Below the pieces are notes generated by a model. The model made no database searches and was not told the DNA's origin. It saw nothing but the letters and a program-made list of their open reading frames with translations. Of a stretch of 64,000 nt of DNA, positions 53,938 through 64,000 are shown one piece after another. The stretch spans positions 248,001-312,000 of the forward strand of contig NZ_CP024902.1 of NCBI RefSeq assembly GCF_003330765.1. The letters run 5' to 3'. The DNA is from Burkholderia pyrrocinia. GTDB lineage: Bacteria > Pseudomonadota > Gammaproteobacteria > Burkholderiales > Burkholderiaceae. The translations under genes were made by a program, and so were the position numbers. Each line of letters begins with the position of its first letter. The first letter of the stretch is position 1.

Positions 53938-54753
53938 TTAGTGGTGCGCGGCGGCCGCGCGTACCTGCGTGGAAGAGAGGGCGGCAGGCGTGTCGTCCTG
54001 CAGCTCGAGCCGGCCGGCTGCCGCGAGTTCGCGGCAGCGCCACCAGGCGATCGAGTCGCTGACGAACAGTCCGCCGCGGTCGGCGTCGGCCATGATGCTG
54101 CCGACGAGGCGCCGTGCGGGCAGCCAGTCGGTTTCCACGCGCGAGACGATCAGCGCGTCGAGATCGGCGTAGTGGCCGCTCTTGATCGTGTTGCTGACCC
54201 AGTAGCGAAGTTCGGCGTTCAGGTGCTTCGCCTCCTGCCATTCGAGCGCGAGGCGGCCGATGCGCAGCACCGAGATCGGCGCGGCCACCGGCCGTTTCCG
54301 CGCCAGTTCCGCAGGCGAGAACATCCCGGTCGTGCACGCCTGGTCGGTGCGCGACAGCGACGCGCGCTGGGCCGTGTCGAGGTCGGCGGCCGACAGCCGC
54401 ACTTCGTTCAGGCGCTGCGGGACGTTGCGCAGGTGATAGGCGACGCGGCGCAGCAGCAGCTTGTCGCCGACGCTCGGCGCGTGCCACACGACCACCTGGC
54501 CCGACTCCAGCGCGAGCTGGTCGAGGCGCGCGAATTCATCTTCGATTTCCTGGTTCCAGTCGGGAATCTGGTCGCCGAGCACGCGGTGCCAGAAGGCGGC
54601 GCGCGTGTCGGGCGTCTCGTCGGCGCCCTTGAGCGGCCCGACGCCGAGATCGTCGAGCAATCCGACGACGCGCTCGTCGCGTCCGGCTTGCGCGAGAGCC
54701 TCGCGCAGCGACGCGGCGGCGGTGCCGCCCTGAATCACATGAATGGTACTCAT
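53938..54753 (-). CDS. DUF1835 domain protein
   Basis: A 271-residue protein with the DUF1835 N-terminal domain (MSTIHVIQGGTAAASLREAL, ERVVGLLDDLGVGPL, WNQEIEDEFARLDQLALESG) and a C-terminal part resembling DUF3658 (ALEWQEAKHLNAELRYWVSN). Function unknown for the family. It starts 12 bp beyond a strong paa-operon terminator and precedes paaR by 16 bp, so it is probably co-transcribed with paaR. Its position between paaE and paaR is known in Burkholderia; whether it takes part in phenylacetate metabolism is open. Confidence 0.8.
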   Translation of the reverse strand: MSTIHVIQGGTAAASLREALAQAGRDERVVGLLDDLGVGPLKGADETPDTRAAFWHRVLGDQIPDWNQEIEDEFARLDQLALESGQVVVWHAPSVGDKLLLRRVAYHLRNVPQRLNEVRLSAADLDTAQRASLSRTDQACTTGMFSPAELARKRPVAAPISVLRIGRLALEWQEAKHLNAELRYWVSNTIKSGHYADLDALIVSRVETDWLPARRLVGSIMADADRGGLFVSDSIAWWRCRELAAAGRLELQDDTPAALSSTQVRAAAAHH

Positions 54754-54765
54754 CGGCCTGTCGTC

Positions 54766-54819
54766 AACAAAAGAAAACCGCCGGCCGGGCGGACGTTGCG
54801 ATGTCCAGCCGGCCGGCGG
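54766..54819 (-). terminator. Terminator of the paa operon
   Basis: CCGCCGGCCGG (54778-54788) and CCGGCCGGCGG (54809-54819) form a perfect 11-bp stem with a 20-nt loop. Read on the minus strand it is followed by TTTTCTTTTGTTG, 63 bp after the paaE stop. Confidence 0.85.
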
Positions 54820-54881
54820 CCCCTAGTGTAAGCGAGATGTGTGACGGCGAGAAACCGTCCGGCGCCGCGACGCGACGCCGC

Positions 54882-56048
54882 TCAACGTTCGTCGTAGCTC
54901 ACGACGACCTTGTCGCTGACCGGGTGGCACTGGCATGTGAGCACGAAACCGTCCTTCACTTCGTGCTCCTCGAGCGTGTAGTTCTTCTCCATCCGCACTT
55001 CGCCCTCGATCACCTTCGCGCGGCATGTGCAGCATACGCCGCCCTTGCACGCGTACGGCAGCGCGAGGCCCGCGCGCAGGCCGACATCGAGCAGGCTCAC
55101 GCCTTCGTACGGCAGGCGCAGCTTGCGCTTCTTGCCGTCGAGCACGATTTCCAAGTCGGCGGCCGGCGTCTGTTCGGTGATTTCGACGACCGGGGCGCCG
55201 GCCTGCGGCAGCGGCGTGCCGAAGCGCTCGACATGCACCTTCGCCTGCGGCACGCCGGCCGCCTTCAGGGCCGCCTCGGCCGCGTCCATCATCGGCGCGG
55301 GGCCGCAGATGAACGCCTCGTCGATCGCGTCGGCCGGCGTCAGCGTGCCGAGGAATTCCGTGCATTTCGCCTGGTCGAGCACGCCGTTGAACAGTTCGAC
55401 GTCCTGCTGGTCGTCCGATAGCACGTGATAGAGGACGAAGCGGTTCATGTAGCGGTTCTTCAGGTCCTCGAGCTCCTCCGCGAACATGATCGCGTCGACG
55501 CTGCGGTTGCCGTAGATCAGCGTGAACGTGCTGCGCGGCTCGAGTTCGAGCGTCGTCTTCACGATCGCGAGCACGGGTGTGATCCCGGAGCCACCGGAAA
55601 ACGCGACGTACTGCTTGCCGTGGTCGGCGTTCAGGTGCGTGAAGAAGCGGCCGTCCGGCGTCATCACGTCGATCGTGTGGCCCGGCTTCAGCGAATCGAA
55701 TGCGAAGTTCGAGAAGCGGCCGCCGCGCACACGCTTGATGCCGATGCGCAACTCGCCGTCACGGTCGTAGTCCGTCGTGCCGACGCAGATCGAATACGAG
55801 CGGCGCGTCTCCTCGCCGTCGATGTGGGTCTTCAGCGTGACGAACTGGCCTTGCGTGAAGCGGTACGCGTCGCGCAGCTCGGGCGGCACGTCGAAGGAGA
55901 CGGTGACGGCGTCGGCGGTCTCGGGCCGCACGTCGCGGATACGCAGCGGATGAAATTGCGGGGTCGACGACCCCCGCCGGGCCGCCCGAAGGGGGGCGTC
56001 TGCCCCCTCGGGGCGCAGCGAACGAAGAGAGCGTGGGGGCTGTTTCAT
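54882..56048 (-). CDS. paaE: 1,2-phenylacetyl-CoA epoxidase reductase subunit PaaE
   Basis: A 388-residue reductase passing electrons from NADPH to the PaaA di-iron site. The FAD domain (FTQGQFVTLKTHIDGEETRR, RSYSICVGT), NAD domain (YVAFSGGSGITPVLAIVKTT) and C-terminal plant-type 2Fe-2S ferredoxin (PYACKGGVCCTCRAKVIEGE, with C at TCQCHP) are complete. The N-terminal ~27 residues (MKQPPRSLRSLRPEGADAPL...) are encoded by a GC-rich palindromic repeat at 55960-56041 and look foreign; E. coli PaaE starts near STPQFHPLRIRDV. The ATG at 56048 is the only ATG available upstream in frame. Confidence 0.9.
   Translation of the reverse strand: MKQPPRSLRSLRPEGADAPLRAARRGSSTPQFHPLRIRDVRPETADAVTVSFDVPPELRDAYRFTQGQFVTLKTHIDGEETRRSYSICVGTTDYDRDGELRIGIKRVRGGRFSNFAFDSLKPGHTIDVMTPDGRFFTHLNADHGKQYVAFSGGSGITPVLAIVKTTLELEPRSTFTLIYGNRSVDAIMFAEELEDLKNRYMNRFVLYHVLSDDQQDVELFNGVLDQAKCTEFLGTLTPADAIDEAFICGPAPMMDAAEAALKAAGVPQAKVHVERFGTPLPQAGAPVVEITEQTPAADLEIVLDGKKRKLRLPYEGVSLLDVGLRAGLALPYACKGGVCCTCRAKVIEGEVRMEKNYTLEEHEVKDGFVLTCQCHPVSDKVVVSYDER
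55960..56041. repeat. Burkholderiales-type palindromic intergenic repeat at paaD/paaE
   Basis: Stacked inverted repeats occupy the junction: GGGTCG-A-CGACCC (55961-55973), GCCCGAAGGGGGGC-like arms, GCCCCCTCGGGGC and GAACGAAGAGAGCGTGGGGGC. The composition and order resemble a short GC-rich element widely scattered between genes in Burkholderiales; that is from memory, and no second copy is in this window. It is read in frame as the start of paaE. Confidence 0.6.
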
Positions 56049-56049
56049 C

Positions 56050-56610
56050 TCAGTAAGGTTTGAAGTAGTCGAAGGGTTCGCGGCAGTCGACGCAGCGATA
56101 CAGCGCCTTGCAGGCCGTGGACGCGAATTGCGCGAGGCGTTCGGTGCGGGCGGAGCCGCAGCGCGGGCACGCGGGCGCCGCGACCGGGCGCGGCACGAAA
56201 CGCACGACGTTCTCCCGCGGAGCGGCGCTGCCGCACTGGCCGACGGGCGGTGCGATGCCGTAAGCGCGCAGCTTGTCGCGCGCTTCCTGCGTGATCCAGT
56301 CGGTCGTCCACGCGGGCGCGAGCACCGTCTCGACCCGGTGCGGCGGCAGGCCGGCGGCCTGCATCGCGGCCGCGATGTCCTCGGCGATCTGCGACATCGC
56401 CGGGCAGCCCGAGTAGGTCGGCGTGATCACGACTTCGAGCAGGCCGTCGTCCGCGCGGCGGACGTCGCGCAGGATGCCGAGCTCGCGGATCGACACGACC
56501 GGGATCTCGGGGTCGGGCACGGCTTCGAGCACGTCCCATGCGCGGGCGAGCAACGGATCGTCGCGGCGCGCGGCGGGCGCGGTGTTGGCGGCGGCGGTCT
56601 GGAAGGACAT
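56050..56610 (-). CDS. paaD: 1,2-phenylacetyl-CoA epoxidase subunit PaaD
   Basis: A 186-residue protein of the PaaD (PaaJ) type with an MIP18/DUF59 fold, thought to mature the iron centres of the complex. The DUF59 core is WDVLEAVPDPEIPVVSIREL and VVITPTYSGCPAMSQIAEDI. The C-terminal zinc-ribbon-like Cys cluster is CPRCGSARTERLAQF and KALYRCVDCREPFDYFKPY. It is 25 bp after paaC and 1 bp before the paaE ATG, so it is part of paaABCDE. Confidence 0.93.
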   Translation of the reverse strand: MSFQTAAANTAPAARRDDPLLARAWDVLEAVPDPEIPVVSIRELGILRDVRRADDGLLEVVITPTYSGCPAMSQIAEDIAAAMQAAGLPPHRVETVLAPAWTTDWITQEARDKLRAYGIAPPVGQCGSAAPRENVVRFVPRPVAAPACPRCGSARTERLAQFASTACKALYRCVDCREPFDYFKPY

Positions 56611-56635
56611 CGTCGGGCTCCGTGGCGTCGGCCGG

Positions 56636-57439
56636 TTACCAGGTCGCGCCGGGGTGCTGGCGCGCGAGGCTCTGCATTTCCGCGAGCAGGTAGCCCATGT
56701 GCTCCGAGTGCTCGCCCTGCTTGCCGGTCGTGACGTGCTGCACGGGTGCCGGCAGCACGAGTGTCGCTTCGGCGAGCGCGTCGTCGACGTCCGCGCGCCA
56801 GGCGGCTTCGATCGCAGCCGGTGCCGGACCGATGCCCGGTGCGGCGATTGCGTCGTCGATCGCGTCGGCCGCGAAGAATTCGCGCGTGTACGGGATCAGG
56901 TAGTCGAGTGCGGCCTGCGCGCGGCGGTGCGATTCGTCGGTGCCGTCGCCCAGGCGCACGAGCCATTCGCGCGCGTGCTGCACGTGATAACGGACTTCCT
57001 TCACCGATTTCGCGGCGATCGCCGCGAGCTGCGTGTCGGTCGACGATTCCAGCGCGCTCCACACGTGCAGCATCAGTGCCGCGTAGAGGAAGTTGCGCAC
57101 GATCGTCACCGCGTAGTCCTTGTCGGCGTGCGCGGTGCCCGCGAGCGGGCCGTAGTGCGGCAGTTCCACGAGCATGAAGTTCGCGAACTCGCGCTCGGTA
57201 CGGAAGTACGCGTAATCGTTCTCGGTCTTCGTCGCGCCGGTGAGCTGGCGTTCGAGTTCGGCCGCATGCGTATACAGCATGCGCGCCTGGCCGATGAGGT
57301 CGAGGCTCATGTTGGTGAGCGCGATGTCTTCCTCGAGGATCGGGCCGTGGCCGCACCATTCGGCGTTGCGCTGACCGAGGATCAGCGCGTTGTCCGCGAG
57401 GCGCAGAACGTAGGAGAGGTGTTCGGGCGTGATCGTCAT
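56636..57439 (-). CDS. paaC: 1,2-phenylacetyl-CoA epoxidase subunit PaaC
   Basis: A 267-residue structural subunit of the multicomponent epoxidase. It is a ferritin-like helical protein without a working di-iron site. Recognisable segments are LRLADNALILGQRNAEWCGH, YAYFRTEREFANFMLVELPH, MLHVWSALESSTDTQLAAIA and KEVRYHVQHAREWLVRLGDG. It pairs with PaaA to form the catalytic core. It starts 10 bp after paaB ends. Confidence 0.94.
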   Translation of the reverse strand: MTITPEHLSYVLRLADNALILGQRNAEWCGHGPILEEDIALTNMSLDLIGQARMLYTHAAELERQLTGATKTENDYAYFRTEREFANFMLVELPHYGPLAGTAHADKDYAVTIVRNFLYAALMLHVWSALESSTDTQLAAIAAKSVKEVRYHVQHAREWLVRLGDGTDESHRRAQAALDYLIPYTREFFAADAIDDAIAAPGIGPAPAAIEAAWRADVDDALAEATLVLPAPVQHVTTGKQGEHSEHMGYLLAEMQSLARQHPGATW

Positions 57440-57449
57440 GGCGCGGGCG

Positions 57450-57737
57450 TTACATGTGGTTGACTTCGTCGGGCAGCGTGTAGAACGTCGGGTGACGGTA
57501 GATCTTGTCGCCCGCCGGCTCGAACAGTTCGGCCTTCTCGTTCGGATCCGATGCGGTGATCGCCGACGACGGCACCACCCAGATGCTCACGCCTTCCTGG
57601 CGGCGCGTGTAGACGTCGCGTGCCATGCGCAGCGCCATCGACGCGTCGGCGGCGTGCAGGCTGCCGCAATGCTTGTGGTCGAGGCCCTGCTTGCTGCGCA
57701 CGAACACTTCCCAGATCGGCCATTCCTTGTTCATCAC
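57450..57737 (-). CDS. paaB: 1,2-phenylacetyl-CoA epoxidase subunit PaaB
   Basis: A 95-residue subunit that bridges PaaA-PaaC heterodimers. The conserved sequence MMNKEWPIWEVFVRSKQGLD, with HAADASMALRMARDVYTRRQ and VSIWVVPSSAI, is diagnostic. Length equals the family norm. It lies between paaA (33 bp gap) and paaC. RBS GAGAAAG is upstream. Confidence 0.95.
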   Translation of the reverse strand: MMNKEWPIWEVFVRSKQGLDHKHCGSLHAADASMALRMARDVYTRRQEGVSIWVVPSSAITASDPNEKAELFEPAGDKIYRHPTFYTLPDEVNHM

Positions 57738-57770
57738 TTTCTCCTGATTCCTGAATTCGATGGTTGCCGC

Positions 57771-58769
57771 TCAGGCGGCGTGCTGTTCGGCGCGGGCGCG
57801 GCGCTTCGCTTCGTGCGCGAGGGCGGCTTCGCGCACCCATGCGCCGTCCTCGTGCGCCTTCACGCGGGTCGCGAGGCGTTCCTTGTTGCACGGGCCGTCG
57901 CCGTTGACCACGCGCCAGAATTCATCCCAGTCGATCGTGCCGTAGTCGTGGTGGCCGCGCGTGTCGTTCCACTTCAGGTCGGGGTCGGGTAGCGTCACGC
58001 CGAGTATCTTCGCCTGGTCGACCGTCGCGTCGACGAACTTCTGCCGCAGGTCGTCGTTCGAGATCCGTTTGATGCCCCATTTCGCGGACTGGCTGCTGTG
58101 GACCGAATCGGCGTCGCTCGGGCCGAACATCATCAGCACCGGCCACCACCAGCGATTCACGGCCTGCTGGACCATCGCGCGCTGCGCGCCGGAACCCTTC
58201 ATCATCGACAGCAGCGCGTCGAAACCCTGGCGCTGGTGAAACGACTCTTCCTTGCACACGCGGATCATCGCGCGCGCGTACGGGCCGTACGTGCAGCGAC
58301 ACAGCGGGATCTGGTTCATGATCGCGGCGCCGTCGACGAGCCAGCCGATCACGCCGACGTCGGCCCAGGTCGGCGTCGGGTAGTTGAAGATGCTCGAGTA
58401 TTTCGCCTTGCCTGCATGCAACGCGTCGATCAGCGAATCGCGCGACACGCCGAGCGTTTCGGCCGCGCTATAAAGATAGAGGCCGTGGCCGGCCTCGTCC
58501 TGGACTTTCGCGAGCAGGATCGCCTTGCGCTTCAGGCTCGGCGCGCGCGAGATCCAGTTTCCTTCGGGCAGCATGCCGACGACTTCCGAATGCGCGTGCT
58601 GCGAGATCTGGCGAACCAGCGTCTTGCGATAGGCGTCGGGCATCCAGTCCTGCGGTTCGATCTTGCTGTCCGCGGCCATGACCGCATCGAACCGCGCCTG
58701 CTCGGGCGACTCGGCTGCGGCGTCGAGCGGCGCGACGTTGCCGGGGATGTCGAGGGATTGCGTGTACAT
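57771..58769 (-). CDS. paaA: 1,2-phenylacetyl-CoA epoxidase catalytic subunit PaaA
   Basis: A 332-residue di-iron monooxygenase subunit that epoxidises phenylacetyl-CoA, the committed step of aerobic phenylacetate degradation. Iron ligands are in [15 protein letters not shown] (E92, H95) and [13 protein letters not shown] (E175, H178), and an upstream Glu is also expected. The region [21 protein letters not shown] is typical. The ATG at 58769 ([10 protein letters not shown]) is chosen; upstream extension would read through the operator. It is the first gene of paaABCDE. Confidence 0.96.
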   Translation of the reverse strand: MYTQSLDIPGNVAPLDAAAESPEQARFDAVMAADSKIEPQDWMPDAYRKTLVRQISQHAHSEVVGMLPEGNWISRAPSLKRKAILLAKVQDEAGHGLYLYSAAETLGVSRDSLIDALHAGKAKYSSIFNYPTPTWADVGVIGWLVDGAAIMNQIPLCRCTYGPYARAMIRVCKEESFHQRQGFDALLSMMKGSGAQRAMVQQAVNRWWWPVLMMFGPSDADSVHSSQSAKWGIKRISNDDLRQKFVDATVDQAKILGVTLPDPDLKWNDTRGHHDYGTIDWDEFWRVVNGDGPCNKERLATRVKAHEDGAWVREAALAHEAKRRARAEQHAA

Positions 58770-58811
58770 GGCGAGGCTCTCGTCCGGTTGAGTGTGTGCG
58801 AAGTATAAACC

Positions 58812-58827
58812 AACCGACCGGTCGGTT
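58812..58827. promoter_or_regulatory. PaaR-type operator upstream of paaA
   Basis: AACCGACCGGTCGGTT is a perfect 16-bp palindrome 42 bp before the paaA ATG, in an AT-rich promoter stretch. TetR repressors bind such sites, and a PaaR-like TetR gene is at 53316-53921. Motifs of the ACCGACCGGTCGGT type are the expected PaaR sites of Burkholderia. Confidence 0.75.
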
Positions 58828-58968
58828 AATAAATTTCTTGCGGATTTGCGGCGAGACTCGGGTAAACGAGGGACGTCGGGGCGCGATCGGGCGGCGCGAG
58901 AGCGGTTCGGCGCGTGGGCCCGGCATCTTCTGCGGCACAATGCCCGCTTTCCGATGAGGATTTTGCCG

Positions 58969-60234
58969 ATGTCATTCCGAAGCAGTTTCGCCGCGGCCGT
59001 GCTGGGTGCGGCCGTTTTCGTGTCGCCGCTTGCGGCCTCGGCCGCGCCGGCCGGATGGGTTGCCGCGTGGGCGACCGCGCTGCAGCCGATTCCGGACCTT
59101 GCCGCACCGCCGCCGCTCTATCGCGCACCGGACGTGGCCGGGCGGACCGTGCGCCAGATCGTCTATCCGACGGTGTCGGGGCGGGCCGCGCGGATTCGCG
59201 TCAGCAATGCATACGGTCGTGCGCCGCTGGTCGTAGAAGCTGCGAGCCTCGCGCGCGCCGGAGACGGCGCTGCGCTCGCCGGCGGCGCGGCCGCGGCGGT
59301 CCGGTTTGGCGGCAAGGCGTCGGTGACGCTCGCGCCGGGCCAGGAACTCGAAAGCGATCCGGTGGCGATCGACGTGACGGCCGGGCGGCCGTATGCAATC
59401 AGCCTCCAGATGGGGCCGAACCAGCGGATGATGGTCTGGCACCGCGTGTCGAACCAGTTCAACTACGTCTCTGCGCCGGGCGATCACGTGAGCGATCCGG
59501 GCGCCGCTACGTTCCGCACTCGTTTTACCCAATATGCATGGGTGACCGAGCTGGCCGTCGAGGCCGGTTCCGCGCGAGCCAGCGTAGCCGCGATCGGCGA
59601 TTCGATTACCGACGGCCTGCGCTCGAGCCTGAACCTGAACCGTCGCTGGCCGGACGCGCTGGCGCGTCGGCTGACGGCGTCGGGCGCAGATTCGGTCGGC
59701 GTCGTGAATCTCGGCATCAGCGGGAACCGGCTGCTCAGCGATTCCGCGTGCTACGGCACGTCGCTGGCGTCGCGGTTCGAGCGCGATGCGCTGTCGCGCG
59801 CGGGCGTGAAGGCGGCGGTCGTGCTGATCGGGATCAACGACATCAACTTCGCGGCGATGCCGCCGCGCGTGGGGCTCGATTGCGACCACCCGCATACGCA
59901 GGTCACGGCTGTGTCGCTGATCGATGGTTATCGCCGGCTGATCGAGGCGGCGCACCGTCAGGGCGTGAAGGTCTTCGGCGCGACGCTTACTCCGGCCGGA
60001 TTGCCGGCCGGACGCGAGTCGATCCGGCTGGAGGTGAATCGGTGGATCCGGAGCGGCGGCGGGTTCGACGGTGTGGTCGACTTCGATGCGGTGCTGCGCG
60101 ATCCGGCGCGCCCGAGCGTGCTGCAACGCCGATACGACAGCGGCGACGGTATCCATCCGAGCGACGCCGGCTACACGGCGATGGCCGACGCGGTGCCGGT
60201 CGAGCAACTGCAAGCTGCCGTGGGCGGCAAGTGA
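58969..60234 (+). CDS. SGNH/GDSL hydrolase, exported
   Basis: A 421-residue exported esterase of the SGNH family. The signal peptide is visible ([20 protein letters not shown]). The catalytic blocks are [20 protein letters not shown] (Ser in GDSI), [13 protein letters not shown] (Gly), [15 protein letters not shown] (Asn) and the C-terminal [18 protein letters not shown] (Asp and His). An N-terminal beta region of ~180 residues precedes it, as in carbohydrate esterase-like relatives. The ATG at 58969 has GAGGA eight bases upstream; 58954 is an alternative. Confidence 0.9.
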   Translation: MSFRSSFAAAVLGAAVFVSPLAASAAPAGWVAAWATALQPIPDLAAPPPLYRAPDVAGRTVRQIVYPTVSGRAARIRVSNAYGRAPLVVEAASLARAGDGAALAGGAAAAVRFGGKASVTLAPGQELESDPVAIDVTAGRPYAISLQMGPNQRMMVWHRVSNQFNYVSAPGDHVSDPGAATFRTRFTQYAWVTELAVEAGSARASVAAIGDSITDGLRSSLNLNRRWPDALARRLTASGADSVGVVNLGISGNRLLSDSACYGTSLASRFERDALSRAGVKAAVVLIGINDINFAAMPPRVGLDCDHPHTQVTAVSLIDGYRRLIEAAHRQGVKVFGATLTPAGLPAGRESIRLEVNRWIRSGGGFDGVVDFDAVLRDPARPSVLQRRYDSGDGIHPSDAGYTAMADAVPVEQLQAAVGGK

Positions 60235-60307
60235 CACCCTCTTATATATAGGGCGAAGCGCTGCCGGCGGCCAGGAGGCCGACGGCGATACCCGGCCCGT
60301 CACGCCC

Positions 60308-60343
60308 AAAGCCTCCGTGCGCGTCAGCGCACGGAGGCTTTTT
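60308..60343 (+). terminator. Terminator after the GDSL hydrolase
   Basis: GCCTCCGTGCGC pairs with GCGCACGGAGGC in a perfect 12-bp stem with loop GTCA, flanked by AAA and TTTTT. Confidence 0.92.
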
Positions 60344-60526
60344 CGAATTAATTTCACAAAGGGGCTTGCGCGATTGGCGCGTGCTGCATAGAATCACGCC
60401 TCTTTCGCGCTAACGGAAACGCAGTGCGGAAGAGGGGAAGCGAAGTCGGTGGTGTGCAGCGGTTGAGGCACGCGGCTGGCGCAGGAAGATGGACCCCGCA
60501 GTCGCAACGAAGCAGTTAAAAAGTTG

Positions 60527-60555
60527 TTGACGATCTGCGAAACACGGTTCATAAT
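60527..60555 (+). promoter_or_regulatory. rRNA operon promoter
   Basis: TTGACG (60527-60532) and CATAAT (60550-60555) are spaced by 17 bp, placing the start near 60562, about 240 nt before 16S. AT-rich DNA upstream of the -35 (TTAAAAAGTTG) fits an UP element. Confidence 0.75.
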
Positions 60556-60799
60556 CTCGCTTCTCTGCTGCTGAAAACGCAGCGCTGCTGAGAAGCGAAA
60601 CGGTTCTCGCAGACATGCTCTTTAAAAATTAACAGCCGATAAGTGTGGGCGCTTGATGGAAGCGAGCTGATCTTCGGATCAGAAAGCGAAAGTATCAAGA
60701 GTCTCACACTAAAGTAAGTCAGGTTCATGAAGCAATTCATGTTCCTGTCAGCTTTGAGTGAGCGACCGGTTCTACGGAACCGAAAACAGTAACAGGTTT
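60556..60799 (+). other. rRNA operon leader with boxA antitermination site
   Basis: The leader contains TGCTCTTTAAAAATTAACAG (60615-60634), a boxA-like Nus-factor site, followed by segments that would pair with the spacer after 16S for RNase III processing. The remainder of the 60235-60526 gap shows only the hydrolase terminator and the promoter. Confidence 0.65.
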
Positions 60800-62335
<1,536 letters not shown>

Positions 62336-62394
62336 GAGCTATCTCGCGAAGTTGAGCGCTCACGCTTATCGGCTGTAAATTAGGACAGACTCAG

Positions 62395-62471
62395 GGGTCT
62401 GTAGCTCAGTTGGTTAGAGCACCGTCTTGATAAGGCGGGGGTCGTTGGTTCGAATCCAACCAGACCCACCA
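62395..62471 (+). tRNA. tRNA-Ile(GAT)
   Basis: A 77-nt cloverleaf in the 16S-23S spacer: acceptor GGGTCTG/CAGACCC, anticodon loop CTTGATAAG (GAT), T arm GTTGG-TTCGAAT-CCAAC, and encoded CCA. Confidence 0.98.
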
Positions 62472-62506
62472 ATTGTCTGGAAACACCTGAGGAAGTCTCT
62501 GTACAT

Positions 62507-62582
62507 GGGGGCATAGCTCAGCTGGGAGAGCACCTGCTTTGCAAGCAGGGGGTCGTCGGTTCGATCCCGTCTGCCTCCACCA
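62507..62582 (+). tRNA. tRNA-Ala(TGC)
   Basis: A 76-nt cloverleaf 35 nt after tRNA-Ile: acceptor GGGGGCA/TGCCTCC, anticodon loop TTTGCAA (TGC) on stem CCTGC/GCAGG, and encoded CCA. It is a different isoacceptor from the island-bearing tRNA-Ala(CGC). Confidence 0.98.
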
Positions 62583-62945
62583 ATTGCGATGCTCGTTAGC
62601 GCTTCAGCGCTTACGAGCATCTCACTCCCGAAGGGGAGCCCCAACGGAGAATATTTGATTGGGTTCGAGAGAACGAATCGAGTATTCCCCATTGGCGATT
62701 GAGCCAGTCAGAGCGATATGAGTAACACCATATCGGCTGTCGTTCTTTAACAATCTGGAAGAAGTAAGTAATTTGGATAGCGGAAGCGTCTTGAGATGGA
62801 CGTGGAAACTATCCGGGTTGTGATTGTATCGATGTATCTCAAGATGATTCGAACTTCATGTTCGGCTCAATTGGAATACGGCACAAATGCGAGAACTCAA
62901 CCTGTAGCGACTGTAGCGTCGAAAGATGAGACAGACTCGTTATAG
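62583..62945 (+). other. tRNA-Ala to 23S internal spacer
   Basis: A 363-nt spacer without genes. It contains the long hairpin GATGCTCGT-AGCGCT / AGCGCT-ACGAGCATC (62588-62621) and a second boxA-like GTTCTTTAACAATC (62742-62755). The region just before 62946 should pair with sequence after 23S for processing. Confidence 0.6.

Positions 62946-64000
<1,055 letters not shown>

Overview
The window reads as a piece of the main chromosome of a Burkholderia, most likely from the Burkholderia cepacia complex. Evidence: coding DNA is very GC-rich with strong GC3 bias, the 16S rRNA looks like Burkholderia, and gene neighbourhoods such as rlpA/rsmI/yraN/SIS/BON/cytochrome c, pyrE/maeB, paired DUF2957 lipoproteins and a PaaABCDE operon are familiar from that genus. 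The genus call is firm. The species is not resolved.

Layout. 1-8.7 kb: housekeeping genes (an H-NS-like protein, a CDF metal transporter, an Lrp regulator, an exonuclease/MBL-hydrolase pair, RlpA, RsmI, YraN, an SIS protein, a BON lipoprotein, cytochrome c). 8.74-16.86 kb: an AT-richer island in the 3' end of tRNA-Ala(CGC). It is bounded by a 38-bp perfect direct repeat and carries a type VI secretion cargo set (VgrG, DUF3304 lipoprotein, DUF2235/Tle1-like lipase effector, DUF4123 adaptor, PAAR tip), one uncharacterised gene on the other strand, and a frameshifted integrase remnant at the far edge. No T6SS structural genes are present, so the core apparatus must be elsewhere.

17-20.8 kb: a membrane-maintenance operon (RHH-like protein, PspA/IM30, YqiJ-like OB-fold membrane protein, flotillin). 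20.9-23.7 kb: glucarate dehydratase and its MFS transporter. 24-26 kb: DUF2239 protein and carotenoid oxygenase behind a promoter with twin operators. 26-30.2 kb: a DevBCA/MacAB-like ABC exporter. 30.6-35.7 kb: small exported protein, Mut7-C RNase-like protein, HIBADH-family dehydrogenase, LysE exporter, and a divergent MFS/LysR pair. A candidate ~60-nt small RNA follows at 35.8 kb. 35.9-39.6 kb: OmpW and two DUF2957 lipoproteins. 40-46.2 kb: argC, a WrbA-like flavoprotein, a PEBP-family protein, pyrE and maeB.

46.3-58.8 kb is a region for aromatic amino acid and phenylacetate catabolism: a fused indolepyruvate ferredoxin oxidoreductase, 4-hydroxyphenylpyruvate dioxygenase with a divergent Lrp regulator, and the phenylacetyl-CoA epoxidase operon paaABCDE with a PaaR-type TetR repressor and a perfect 16-bp palindrome upstream of paaA. 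A GDSL hydrolase follows. The window ends in an rRNA operon: 16S, tRNA-Ile(GAT), tRNA-Ala(TGC) and the first ~1,055 nt of 23S.

The points most worth a second look are the tRNA-Ala T6SS island and its decayed integrase, the anti-Shine-Dalgarno-rich small RNA candidate at 35,820-35,879, the long structured leader before rlpA, the twin operators before the carotenoid oxygenase operon, and a palindromic repeat fused in frame to the start of paaE.
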